This document shows, in pieces, positions 15,130 through 24,233 of a DNA stretch of 64,000 nt. Position numbers and translations under genes: made by a program. Source of the stretch: Chitinophagales bacterium (GTDB lineage: Bacteria; Bacteroidota; Bacteroidia; Chitinophagales; Chitinophagaceae); assembly GCA_026936105.1 (NCBI GenBank), contig JAIXKI010000015.1, positions 176,685-240,684 on the forward strand. Direction: 5' to 3'. The first letter of the stretch is position 1; every line of letters begins with the position of its first letter. The notes beneath the pieces were generated by a model. That model saw only the letters and a list, made by a program, of their open reading frames with translations. It made no database searches and was not told the origin of the DNA.

Positions 15130-17067
15130 ATGGAAATCACTCCGGGGCCATTGCTGAAAACGATCAATTCTCCTGAAGATCTTAAAAAATTACCCAGGGA
15201 AAAACTGCACCAGGTATGTGATGAACTACGGCAATATATCATTGATGTGGTCAGTGTGCATGGAGGTCATTTCGGCGCCAGCCTCGGTGTGGTGGAACTG
15301 ACCACCGCCCTGCACTATGTTTACAATACTCCGAATGATCTGTTGGTCTGGGATGTAGGCCACCAGGCTTATGGACATAAGATACTTACAGGCCGCAGAG
15401 AGAGTTTTGTTACAAACAGGAAATTTAATGGAATCAGCGGTTTCCCAAAAAGAAGTGAAAGTGAATATGACACGTTCGGAGTCGGGCATTCCTCCACTTC
15501 CATTTCTGCTGCCCTCGGTATGGCTATTGCTGCCAAATACAAAGGAGAAAAGGATAGAAAAGTGGTTGCCATCATCGGTGATGGCGCCATGACAGCAGGA
15601 CTTGCCTTTGAAGGATTGAATCATGCAGGAGTTTCCGATACTGATATTCTTATCATACTTAATGATAATCATATCGGTATTGATCCAAACGTCGGGGCGC
15701 TGAAAGAATACCTGACGGACATCACCACTTCCCCCGCTTACAATAAAGTGAAAGATGAGATATGGAAATTACTCGGCAAACTTCCGGTGGGCACTCATTT
15801 CACAAGGGGCATGGCACACAAGCTGGCGGAAGGGATGAAAGGAATAGTCACCAGCAGTTCCAACTTATTTGCCGCATTAAAACTTCGCTACTTTGGTCCG
15901 ATAGACGGCCATAACATCAATAAACTTGTTGATACTTTAAAAGACCTTCGGGGAATTCCGGGGCCGAAGATCCTGCATATTATTACTACAAAAGGTAAAG
16001 GTTATGCATTGGCAGAAAAAGATCAGACCAGGTGGCATGCTACGGGTCAATTCGATAAACTGACCGGGGAAATCTACAAAAAGAATTATGACCTGCCCCA
16101 ACCGCCCAAATACCAGGATGTATTCGGGCACACCATCATTGAACTGGCAGAAAAGAATGAAAAGATATTCGGGATCACCCCGGCCATGGCTTCGGGATGT
16201 TCTCTTAAATTCATGATGGAAAAAATGCCGGACAGGGCTTTTGATGTGGGCATTGCAGAGCAACATGCAGTAACACTTAGCGCCGGCATGGCCACACAGG
16301 GAATGAAAGTCTTCTGTAACATCTACTCCACATTCATGCAAAGAGCATACGACCAGGTAATCCATGATGTGGCTATTCAAAACCTGCCCGTCATATTCTG
16401 CCTGGACCGTGCAGGGTTGGTTGGAGATGACGGCCCGACACATCATGGCGCATATGATATTGCCTATATGCGTTGTGTACCTAATATGATCGTGAGCGCT
16501 CCTATGAATGAAAGTGAATTAAGGAACCTGATGTACACTGCTCAACTGGATTCCACAAAGAATCCTTTCGTGATCCGATATCCGAGAGGTGAAGGAGTAA
16601 TGCCTGAATGGAAAACAGAAATGAAAGAAATAAAAATCGGCACAGGAAGAAAAATAAAGGAGGGACAGGATATTGTCATTCTTTCATTAGGCCACCCGGG
16701 AAATTTTGCTGCTGCTGCCATCCGTGATCTGAAAAACGATGGTTTGAATCCGGCACATTATGATATGCGTTTTGCCAAACCTCTTGACGAAGAATTGCTG
16801 CATGATGTTTTCAGTAAATTCAATAAATTAATTACTGTGGAAGACGGAACCGTAAAAGGCGGATTCGGTTCTGCCATTCTGGAATTCATGAATGAACACA
16901 ACTACCATGCAGAAATAAAAATATTGGGAATACCAGATCACGTAATTGAACATGGCACCCTGAAAGAATTGCATCATGAATGCCATTATGATGCGGAAGC
17001 TATTAAAGCTGCAGTACTGGAAATGATGAGAGGAAAAATAACGGTTTCCGCTTCCATAGCAGGATAA
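15130..17067 (+). CDS. dxs: 1-Deoxy-D-xylulose-5-phosphate synthase
   Basis: Thiamine-diphosphate enzyme that condenses pyruvate and glyceraldehyde-3-phosphate, the first step of the MEP isoprenoid pathway. Seen are VHGGHFGASLGVVELT, the DVGHQAYGHK loop, the TPP motif GDGAMTAGLAFEGLNHAG...NDN, a central YFGPIDGHN and the transketolase-like second half with GIAEQHAVTLSAGMA and DRAGLVGDDGPTHHG. The frame is open from 15067, but the ATG at 15130 gives 645 aa, the family length, and begins right before conserved sequence. It is a single gene, with the histidine kinase following 23 bp later on the same strand. Confidence 0.96.
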   Translation: MEITPGPLLKTINSPEDLKKLPREKLHQVCDELRQYIIDVVSVHGGHFGASLGVVELTTALHYVYNTPNDLLVWDVGHQAYGHKILTGRRESFVTNRKFNGISGFPKRSESEYDTFGVGHSSTSISAALGMAIAAKYKGEKDRKVVAIIGDGAMTAGLAFEGLNHAGVSDTDILIILNDNHIGIDPNVGALKEYLTDITTSPAYNKVKDEIWKLLGKLPVGTHFTRGMAHKLAEGMKGIVTSSSNLFAALKLRYFGPIDGHNINKLVDTLKDLRGIPGPKILHIITTKGKGYALAEKDQTRWHATGQFDKLTGEIYKKNYDLPQPPKYQDVFGHTIIELAEKNEKIFGITPAMASGCSLKFMMEKMPDRAFDVGIAEQHAVTLSAGMATQGMKVFCNIYSTFMQRAYDQVIHDVAIQNLPVIFCLDRAGLVGDDGPTHHGAYDIAYMRCVPNMIVSAPMNESELRNLMYTAQLDSTKNPFVIRYPRGEGVMPEWKTEMKEIKIGTGRKIKEGQDIVILSLGHPGNFAAAAIRDLKNDGLNPAHYDMRFAKPLDEELLHDVFSKFNKLITVEDGTVKGGFGSAILEFMNEHNYHAEIKILGIPDHVIEHGTLKELHHECHYDAEAIKAAVLEMMRGKITVSASIAG

Positions 17068-17090
17068 GATAAATATGATTAAATTTATGC

Positions 17091-20075
17091 ATGCAACGAA
17101 ATCGCTTTTTCCTTGCATGCTTCTTTTTTATTTGTGTGAATTGCCGGGCACAGCAGTACCCCTTTATTTATTATACACCCAATAACGGCTTAATCAACAG
17201 CCGGGTAAAAAGTATCAAACAGGACAGCAAAGGGTTTATGTATTTCATCACCCGCGGAGGCCTCAGCATTTATGACGGTGCAAGATTCACCAACTATTCA
17301 CAGCAGAACGGGCTGGCAAATGAGATAGTCAATGATATAGCAGAGATCACTCCAGATTCTTTTCTGATTGCCACAAATGTATCATCACTGAACACATTGG
17401 TAAAAGGCAGGATCGGAAATTTTAAAACTGCCGACAATTTTTACCCGGTCATAAACCGTTTTTTCAAAAACAAGGAAGGCAACTGGTATGTTGCAGCTGA
17501 TGAAGGGCTGTTTATATTCGATGGAAAACGTTTTGACCAGGTCCATTTGTTTAATAAACAGAATACCGAAATCGGGCAGAACATAAACCAGGTCAGCCAA
17601 TGGAAAAATTTTCTCCTTTTAACAACATGGAGCAGTTTAATAAAAGAAAAGCTGATCGTTTATGATTTGCAACAAAAAAAAGTAACGGCCATTGAAACGC
17701 ACCATAATGTGCTTTCCACTACTGTAAACTCACAAGGACAAATCTGGGCAACAACCGACCAGGGAGCCCGGGAGATTGACACAATATCATTTAAAAAGGG
17801 CATCCTCAAATTTGTATCTCCTGATCTAAAAATTCAGGCTATAACAAAGCCGTACCTGCAGAATGTGGTTTTTGACAATGAAAATAACTTGTGGCTTTTC
17901 AGCAAGGACAGTATCTATAAACTCAGCCCGGAGGGTAGCGAGTATCAAATGGTCATCACCAAAAAAGGATTAAACACTACAAATCTCAGTGATATTTTTA
18001 TTGACCGTGAAGGGATTACCTGGTTCGCCATAGATGGAACCGGTATCGCCAAAATGACCAACTCGGGTGTTGAAATGATCAATGCACTGAATGGGTTTCC
18101 GGCATTGATCACTTCCATATTTCAGCAAAGAGACAGCACCTGGGTTTACAACAGCAACAACAACAGCATATACTGCATCAGTAAAAAAAATATTTTGGCG
18201 TTTCCACTTCCGAAGTCGCTGACACGGGTTGAAAATATCATTATCAATAAAGAGAAAATATACCTGACCAATCAAAACAGGATCGTTTCTGTTTCTGGCA
18301 AAAATAATCCCCGATCATACTATCGTCCTGAACTGATATTCTCAGCCGGAAATATAACCTTAGGCAAAGCTCTCCTGGATCCTTATGGTAATATAATTAT
18401 TGTCGCTGTAAAAGATGAATCCGAATTTTTCCTTTACGTGGTCAATAACAAAAAGGTCATTGATATTTATCCAATCAGTATAATTGTGGATCAGATGGCG
18501 GTCGATGCTTCAGGGCGTTTATGGATAATCACCCGAAATGATCAATTACTGGTATTTACACTTCATCCCAAAGATCCATCAAATTATCTCCACCTGTTGA
18601 ATGACTTCTCGAAAGAAATGTCCGGGCTTGGCCTCCGTTCCCTGACAATTGATAAAAACAATAATATATGGATAGGTACAAGATACTTGGGTGCCTATTA
18701 CCTGAATATTAAAAATCTTCAGATCAACTCTATACGGCAGTTTTCAACAAAGAATGGTCTGACTGATAATTTTATTTACAGTCTCACCTGTGACAGTTTG
18801 GGAAATATCTGGGCCGGAACACAAACTGGCCTGGACAAGATTTATTTAAAAAACGGACGTTTTATCATCAGCAATGTAAGCAGGAACAACAATTTTTTTC
18901 AGTCGGTGAAACAGATAACGGTAGCCCCAGATAATACAGTACTGGCGCTTTTAGCAGAAGGTTCCTTACTTAAAATTGCTGCCGGAGTTACAAAACAATC
19001 AGATAGTGTTCCTCATCTTCTGATAGTAAATATGAAAGTGAATGGCGAAAATCAAAATGAATCTTCGCATCAGTTTTCTTACCGGCAAAATAATTTTTCC
19101 TTCAGCGTTGCAGCGCCTTCTTTTATAGATGAAAAGTCAATCCGGTATAGCTACCTGCTGGAAGGAAGCATAAATAACAACTGGAGTGAACCATCCAATC
19201 AATCCGATTTTAATATCATCAACCTCTCCCCCGGCTCCTATAATTTGAAAGTAAAATGTATGTTCCCGGGTGAACTGTACTCTTCCCAGGTGATTAGTTA
19301 TCCGTTTGTAATTAACCCTCCCTGGTGGCAGACCTTATGGTTTCGTTTTGCAATGGGGGCATTGATCTTAGGATTGCTATTAAGTGTGGTGCGGTATTAT
19401 TATCAGAAAAAACTGGAAAAACAAAATTTGCTGCTGGAAAAACAAAGGGTTATTGAAAAAGAACGATCCCGCATTGCTGCCGATTTACACGATGATCTGG
19501 GCGCAGGCCTGACCCGGATAAAATTCATTACTGAAAATATCGGTGAAAAAATCCAATCCGGGGAACCCGTAGAAACAGACCTGGAAAAACTGAAAGCTTC
19601 ATCATTAAAACTGGTAGAAAGTATTGCAGAAATTATTTGGGCTATGAATGAGAAAAACAATTTGATCAGCGACACTCTGTATTATCTCCGTTCATATGCT
19701 GTAAACTATTGCGAAGAACATAATCTCGGCTGCACATTTGAAATTTCCCATGAATTTACCGACCGGATTGTGAGCGGGAATATTCGACGGAATCTTTTTC
19801 TCATCCTCAAAGAATGTCTGCACAATATCGTGAAACATGCCAGGGCAAAAAATGTAGTCATTAAAATATCAGTGGGTGAAAAACTGGAATTGACAGTTAA
19901 AGATGATGGGCATGGTTTTAATGCAACTACCACAAAGGACAGAGGCAACGGCATTATCAATATGAAAAAACGGGTCAGGGAAATGAGAGGCAATATTAAA
20001 TTAGAAAATATCAATGGTACAGTAATAACAGTTCAATTACCTCTGTCCACTAACCAAAGTTCTATTGATTCCTGA
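17091..20075 (+). CDS. Histidine kinase with periplasmic beta-propeller sensor, C-terminus altered by an insertion sequence
   Basis: Large sensor (994 aa) of the two-component regulator propeller type. Order: signal peptide (MQRNRFFLACFFFICVNCRAQ), Reg_prop beta-propeller repeats (about 25-650, e.g. WIGTRYLGAYYLN and IWAGTQTGLDKIY), a Y_Y_Y domain (about 655-740), one membrane helix (about 750-775), a HisKA_3 domain with His800 in ADLHDDLGAGLTRIKF, and an ATPase domain (ECLHNIVKHARA, DDGHGFN). It phosphorylates the LuxR-type regulator now at 21809. The insertion sequence starts at its last codons; the stop is supplied by the element and only one residue (Ser) is added. Confidence 0.93.
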   Translation: MQRNRFFLACFFFICVNCRAQQYPFIYYTPNNGLINSRVKSIKQDSKGFMYFITRGGLSIYDGARFTNYSQQNGLANEIVNDIAEITPDSFLIATNVSSLNTLVKGRIGNFKTADNFYPVINRFFKNKEGNWYVAADEGLFIFDGKRFDQVHLFNKQNTEIGQNINQVSQWKNFLLLTTWSSLIKEKLIVYDLQQKKVTAIETHHNVLSTTVNSQGQIWATTDQGAREIDTISFKKGILKFVSPDLKIQAITKPYLQNVVFDNENNLWLFSKDSIYKLSPEGSEYQMVITKKGLNTTNLSDIFIDREGITWFAIDGTGIAKMTNSGVEMINALNGFPALITSIFQQRDSTWVYNSNNNSIYCISKKNILAFPLPKSLTRVENIIINKEKIYLTNQNRIVSVSGKNNPRSYYRPELIFSAGNITLGKALLDPYGNIIIVAVKDESEFFLYVVNNKKVIDIYPISIIVDQMAVDASGRLWIITRNDQLLVFTLHPKDPSNYLHLLNDFSKEMSGLGLRSLTIDKNNNIWIGTRYLGAYYLNIKNLQINSIRQFSTKNGLTDNFIYSLTCDSLGNIWAGTQTGLDKIYLKNGRFIISNVSRNNNFFQSVKQITVAPDNTVLALLAEGSLLKIAAGVTKQSDSVPHLLIVNMKVNGENQNESSHQFSYRQNNFSFSVAAPSFIDEKSIRYSYLLEGSINNNWSEPSNQSDFNIINLSPGSYNLKVKCMFPGELYSSQVISYPFVINPPWWQTLWFRFAMGALILGLLLSVVRYYYQKKLEKQNLLLEKQRVIEKERSRIAADLHDDLGAGLTRIKFITENIGEKIQSGEPVETDLEKLKASSLKLVESIAEIIWAMNEKNNLISDTLYYLRSYAVNYCEEHNLGCTFEISHEFTDRIVSGNIRRNLFLILKECLHNIVKHARAKNVVIKISVGEKLELTVKDDGHGFNATTTKDRGNGIINMKKRVREMRGNIKLENINGTVITVQLPLSTNQSSIDS
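19987..20070 (+). repeat. 84-bp direct repeat, left copy (target duplication of the insertion sequence)
   Basis: Identical over 84 bp to 21699-21782. It encodes the last 28 codons of the histidine kinase and directly abuts the left end of the insertion sequence. The true duplication is 81-84 bp, depending on which shared terminal bases are assigned to the element. Confidence 0.95.
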
Positions 20076-20085
20076 CTTCTGACAT

Positions 20086-21585
20086 TTAGTGCGGTAAAAT
20101 TTTCCATTTTTTTATTAGAGGCGCCAGTGGACTTTTTAGTATTTCTTTAGTTGGTGATCGGAAGGGATATATTTCCTTTGTACCCCTGTCTTGAATATGG
20201 GTTTCGGTAATGTTCCAAATAAGGTCTTTAATCTGTCTGAGGCTTAGATTAGTTTTTAACTCCAGATATTTTTCTATAATCAGGGCTACAAAGCAGATTA
20301 AGATATGCGATTTAATAGCGTCTTCCTTTCTGTGAAAAACAGGTCTTGCTTGTAAATCGGTTTTGCTCATCCGGAAAGATTGTTCTACCCGCCACAGGTC
20401 GTGATAATACTCAATTATTTTTTCATTACTAAGTTCATTGGGTGATATGTTGGTGCAGTAGCCTTTGATGCCTAAGAGCAATTTTCGCTTTTGTATCAAT
20501 GGTTCATTGAGTGCTATTTTTTCTTTCGATAGAGTTTTTATGAATAAAGCCCGTTTCCCCACAGATTGTTCTGCTACCAGTTTTTCGGCTTTTGCTATGT
20601 GGCCATTGAGGTCGTACAGTTCTTTGCTGTATCTTTTGGAAGAGAAGTCGCAAACCAGATAGCCATATGCAGAATGTATGCGTGCATTTAGGCCATGGCG
20701 GCCCGCTACCGCAGCATGCACTTGCTGTATTACCTCTGCACCCGAATTAGCAAGCCGTGCTCCTACAATGTAAAAGAATCCTTTTTGTTTCAATTCATCT
20801 AAACGTTCTTCCGATAGCATGGCAGCGTCTGCCACAATAATGGGTTTTGCTCCGGGATGGTTGTCCATAAACTGTTCCAGTATCGGTAGCATGGTTTTAC
20901 CCTCAAAAGTGTTGCCCGAAAAAACTTCATACACTAATGGGAACCCGGATTGCGTTACCAGCAATCCCACTACTATCTGCGGTTGCTGCGGCTTGTTGTC
21001 TTTAGAAAAACCCGGTATTCGCAAATCATCGGAATGAAACGTCTCAAAATAAAGTGTGGTTACATCATAGAGCACAAAATAAAACTGCTCCCGAAGACCT
21101 GTGTTTGCAATATGAAAGGCGGTTTGTTCAATAAAAGTTTTGTAGGTTAAAAAACCTGGAATTTTACGATAGAATCGTTGAGAATAAGTAACATTAAAGT
21201 AACGTCCAAGCAACTCTATTGTACGCAGTTTGGAGGCTGGCTCAAGAAGGCGCATTATCACCAAATCTTTCAGAAGATTATCCATGTCACCCAGTCCACA
21301 TTCCTGCAGGCAGCTGAATAGAAATTGCCTGGCAAATAAATGGGTTACCGAAATGCATTCTCCCTGTTCCACATCAAGCATCTTTTTTGCAGGCGGGGAA
21401 AACAAAGTAATCTGTAAACTTTGTTCTTCAATCCAATTCCGGGCAGCCTGAATAAGCGCAGCAACCCCGTCATCACTTCTGGCACTACCAAAATGTTTAT
21501 GCACTTTGCTTTTATGACCTTGGTATTCTACAACCTGAATGGCTATAGCCTTGGATGCCGTTACAACTTTTCTAATAGAAAGCAC
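20086..21585 (-). CDS. IS1634-like transposase (IS4 superfamily, DDE)
   Basis: DDE transposase of 499 aa that catalyses cut-and-paste or copy movement of the surrounding element. Visible catalytic regions are YDVTTLYFETF (first Asp), IIVADAAMLSEERL (second Asp) and the YREK-type motif YHDLWRVEQSFRMSK (Glu). The only in-frame start is GTG at 21583-21585; the ATG at 21588-21590 is out of frame. A perfect 8-bp hairpin (AATTTACC 21592-21599, GGTAAATT 21608-21615) covers the region just upstream, where a ribosome would bind, and may reduce translation of read-through transcripts. There is no frameshift or internal stop. Confidence 0.93.
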   Translation of the reverse strand: MLSIRKVVTASKAIAIQVVEYQGHKSKVHKHFGSARSDDGVAALIQAARNWIEEQSLQITLFSPPAKKMLDVEQGECISVTHLFARQFLFSCLQECGLGDMDNLLKDLVIMRLLEPASKLRTIELLGRYFNVTYSQRFYRKIPGFLTYKTFIEQTAFHIANTGLREQFYFVLYDVTTLYFETFHSDDLRIPGFSKDNKPQQPQIVVGLLVTQSGFPLVYEVFSGNTFEGKTMLPILEQFMDNHPGAKPIIVADAAMLSEERLDELKQKGFFYIVGARLANSGAEVIQQVHAAVAGRHGLNARIHSAYGYLVCDFSSKRYSKELYDLNGHIAKAEKLVAEQSVGKRALFIKTLSKEKIALNEPLIQKRKLLLGIKGYCTNISPNELSNEKIIEYYHDLWRVEQSFRMSKTDLQARPVFHRKEDAIKSHILICFVALIIEKYLELKTNLSLRQIKDLIWNITETHIQDRGTKEIYPFRSPTKEILKSPLAPLIKKWKILPH

Positions 21586-21591
21586 ACCATG

Positions 21592-21615
21592 AATTTACCC
21601 TTAGTGCGGTAAATT
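21592..21615 (-). promoter_or_regulatory. Hairpin just upstream of the transposase start
   Basis: Perfect 8-bp inverted repeat AATTTACC/GGTAAATT with an 8-nt loop, ending 7 nt before the GTG start. It could be an operator, or an RNA hairpin that hides the ribosome-binding region in transcripts entering from outside. The role is inferred. Confidence 0.45.
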
Positions 21616-21698
21616 TTAAAAAACAAAAAAATAACATAAAGTAAGTCAACAACTTACAAAGTGCCTTGTACGATTTTTTGAAAAGCGTCAGAACTCAG

Positions 21699-21782
21699 GA
21701 GGCAATATTAAATTAGAAAATATCAATGGTACAGTAATAACAGTTCAATTACCTCTGTCCACTAACCAAAGTTCTATTGATT
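21699..21782 (+). repeat. 84-bp direct repeat, right copy (target duplication)
   Basis: Identical to 19987-20070. It is a start-less stub of the kinase 3' end and runs into the original stop TGA (21781-21783, giving SSID then stop). It restores the native 84 bp upstream of the response-regulator gene, including any ribosome-binding sequence. Confidence 0.95.
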
Positions 21783-21808
21783 GAAACCATCAGATCAATT
21801 TTATTTGC

Positions 21809-22444
21809 ATGATGCATCCGATAACAGTAAGCATTGTTGAAGACCTGGAAGAAGTAAGAGAAAACATTCAACGGCTGCTTGATCATACCGATAAATTTAG
21901 TTTTGTAGCGGGGTATCCAAATGGCGAGCTCGCTGAAAAGGGGATTCCACAATATCCTCCTGACATTGTCATTATGGACATTAACCTGCCCGGTATGAAT
22001 GGAATTGATTGCTTGAAAAGGATAAAGGAAAAATGTCTATCTACCCAGTTTATCATGTTTACAATTTATGAAGAAGATGAAAAAGTATTCGAAGCGCTGA
22101 AAGCCGGCGCACATGGTTACCTGCTGAAAAATACTCAAAAAGAGAAACTGCTGGAAGCTTTGGAAGAACTGCATCATGGAGGAAGCCCGATGAGTACGCA
22201 AATTGCCCGCAAGGTAATTGAGGTATTTGAAAAAAGCAATCTGCCTTCTGCTGAAGTAAACACTTTAACGAATAAAGAAATTCAGATACTGGAACTGCTG
22301 ACAAAAGGGTATTTATATAAAGAAATCGCCGAACAACTTCATCTTACCCGCAATACAATCAAACAACACATTCATCATATCTACACAAAGCTGCATGTAC
22401 AAAACCGTACTGAAGCCATCAACAAGGCTTTTCCAAGACGGTAA
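21809..22444 (+). CDS. LuxR/NarL-type response regulator
   Basis: Response regulator of 211 aa. The receiver domain has E11/D12, phospho-acceptor D57 in VIMDINLPGMNG and Lys in GYLLKNTQKE. The C-terminal LuxR helix-turn-helix (about 148-208) contains LTNKEIQILELLTKGYLYKEIA and NTIKQHIHHIYTKL. It is the partner of the HisKA_3 kinase at 17091; before the insertion its ATG lay about 25 bp after the kinase stop. It now depends on a promoter inside the element, in the 84-bp repeat, or on read-through. It lies directly upstream of a block of exported-protein genes on the same strand. Confidence 0.93.
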   Translation: MMHPITVSIVEDLEEVRENIQRLLDHTDKFSFVAGYPNGELAEKGIPQYPPDIVIMDINLPGMNGIDCLKRIKEKCLSTQFIMFTIYEEDEKVFEALKAGAHGYLLKNTQKEKLLEALEELHHGGSPMSTQIARKVIEVFEKSNLPSAEVNTLTNKEIQILELLTKGYLYKEIAEQLHLTRNTIKQHIHHIYTKLHVQNRTEAINKAFPRR

Positions 22445-22569
22445 TCACTAACCTTTGGGGGATTGTCTTGCCCTTTTTACCGGTATAATTTTGACTTCCC
22501 TTTTGAATAACAGCCGGAACTGTTTTACTAAAACTGAAAGTACCATTTATCAAACCAAAATATATTTTT

Positions 22570-23490
22570 ATGAAACCTTTATCTTCAAAACAGCTTATTA
22601 TATGCTGCATCAGTATTTTAATTTTTTTTCCTGCCTGCCGGAAATTCGGTACCATAGTCCATCATCATAAGGTCCTTTTTATCAGCAACGCAACCGGTAC
22701 CAATAAGATCTATAGTATGAATAATGACGGTACCAACGTTGTACAACTGACATTCGGAAATGTACCTGACGGACGTGCCACCTGGTCACCCGACGGACGA
22801 TTCATTGCTTTTGCATCCGGACCGGCCAACAACAGGGATATTTATATAATGGACGCCCAGGGACAGGGATTAAAAAATATTACAAATACTCCAGGAGCTG
22901 ATGAGGACTGGCCGGAGTGGTCACCAATAGACTACAAAGTAATTTTCTCAAGCAACCGGGATGGCAATCACGAAATTTATGAATATAATTTTGAACATGG
23001 TTCCCAGCAAAGGCTCACCAATCGCTCCCAGGATGACAAATGGCCTACTTATTCACCCGATGGCAGAAAAATCGCCTTTCAGTCTGTAATGGGTGCTGGC
23101 AATACAGAGGTATTTAAAATGGATAAAGATGGAGGTAATGTAATACAGCTTACAAGCGATCCAGCAGCGGATCAAATGCCTGCATGGTCGCCGGACGGTT
23201 CCAGGATAATTTTTATGAGCACCCGTACCATTAGTGATAAATCAGGAACTAGAAACTGGCCCAGGATTTTTATCATGAATTCAAATGGCACCAATCAACT
23301 GGAATTGATAACTGAAAGAAGTGCACGCCCCTCCTGGTCAAGGCATGAAAATGCAATTGTATTTACACATAGCAGTACTTTTCCGGCCAACCCGGAAACC
23401 TGGGAGATTTACAAAGTCAAAGGTGATGGAACAGGCATGACAAGACTCACCAACAATTCGGTAACAGATGATTTTCCTTATATAAGGTAA
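22570..23490 (+). CDS. TolB-like beta-propeller lipoprotein
   Basis: Exported protein of 306 aa. The N-terminus has a hydrophobic segment ending in FFPAC (Cys23), a plausible lipoprotein signal. The rest is made of PD40/TolB-type propeller blades, each with a pattern such as WSPDGRFIAFAS, WSPIDYKVIFSSNRDG, YSPDGRKIAFQS and WSPDGSRIIFMS. Such propellers bind proteins at the cell envelope. It is not the tol-pal TolB (no TolB N-terminal domain and no pal neighbour). It follows the response regulator by 125 bp and precedes the metalloprotease cluster by 743 bp. Confidence 0.85.
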   Translation: MKPLSSKQLIICCISILIFFPACRKFGTIVHHHKVLFISNATGTNKIYSMNNDGTNVVQLTFGNVPDGRATWSPDGRFIAFASGPANNRDIYIMDAQGQGLKNITNTPGADEDWPEWSPIDYKVIFSSNRDGNHEIYEYNFEHGSQQRLTNRSQDDKWPTYSPDGRKIAFQSVMGAGNTEVFKMDKDGGNVIQLTSDPAADQMPAWSPDGSRIIFMSTRTISDKSGTRNWPRIFIMNSNGTNQLELITERSARPSWSRHENAIVFTHSSTFPANPETWEIYKVKGDGTGMTRLTNNSVTDDFPYIR

Positions 23491-24233
23491 TTGTTATCGG
23501 CGACGAAACTATGAGAGGGTAATTTCAGTTTGCGATTCTAAAATTCTGAATGTGAATAAAGCAGAAATGAAAATATTCAGGATTGTAAGACAAAGTAATA
23601 CACGAAGTGCTGTATGAATTAATTCATCCATGGTCTTTTCGGAAATTGTCAATAAACTATATAGGAGTTGCTAATGGATTTACCCTTCTCACACATTCGA
23701 AAATTCGGGCAATCGCAAAATTTTTCTTTAAGGTAAATTAGCTATATCAACCATCTGACTTATCTGATACTGTTGAAGTATGAAGAGACTTCTTCCTTAC
23801 GATAAATAAATGCAGCCCTAACATCATAAAATAAAACGTTACATAAAAAGGTTATTTCACCAAACAGGTTAGGCAGAAAAAAATTATTAATCATAACATC
23901 AAAAAACTTTTTGGCCGAAACAATAAAAAGTAAAGATCTGAATTGCAAGTATCCTGTAGTAAATAATAATTCCCGCTTCTCAGTTTATTCTTTTTACGGT
24001 TCATAAAATGATGAAAAGGTTTTAGAGCTTTGAAAGCAGGCGCTTTCGGATGTCTCATTTAAAGTAGCCATCTTGTTTGATCGATTGAATTCGCTTGCGA
24101 ATTGCAGAGCATTGCCAGTACCATCATATCTGTATTTCCCTTTCCGCTGAATAAGACCAAACCTAACCTTTGTACTATTTATTTGGCTGTAACTGGTTAA
24201 TAATTTTATATCCAATTATAATATTGTCATTTT
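23491..24233. other. 743-bp AT-rich intergenic region with a possible gene remnant
   Basis: No convincing intact gene is seen. On the minus strand a 73-codon frame (23994-24215) reads as plausible protein (it contains KVRFGLIQRKGKYRYDGTG and NALQFASEFNRSNKM) but has no recognised family and no clear promoter; it may be a remnant. Just before the metalloprotease gene, TTTG (24191-24194 region) and TAATTTTA are spaced like a weak plus-strand promoter. The area marks the left edge of the exported-protein block. Confidence 0.4.

Larger units (their letters stand above)
20070..21700 (-). mobile_element. IS1634-like insertion sequence, about 1.63 kb
   Basis: The ends carry 14-bp imperfect terminal inverted repeats: TCCTGACTTCTGAC at 20070-20083 and its complement with one mismatch at 21687-21700. 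One long transposase gene fills the element on the minus strand. It is flanked by an 84-bp identical direct repeat. Long, variable target duplications are established for IS1634 itself (Mycoplasma mycoides), which together with the IS4-type transposase supports the family. Internally, TTAGTGCGGTAAA occurs twice in direct orientation (20086-20098 and 21601-21613). Ends, repeat and transposase are all intact, so it looks recent and possibly active. Confidence 0.9.

Noticed and set aside
23994..24215. Minus-strand 73-aa frame as a genuine gene
   Set aside because: No ribosome-binding site, promoter or family was recognised, so it is described only as a possible remnant.
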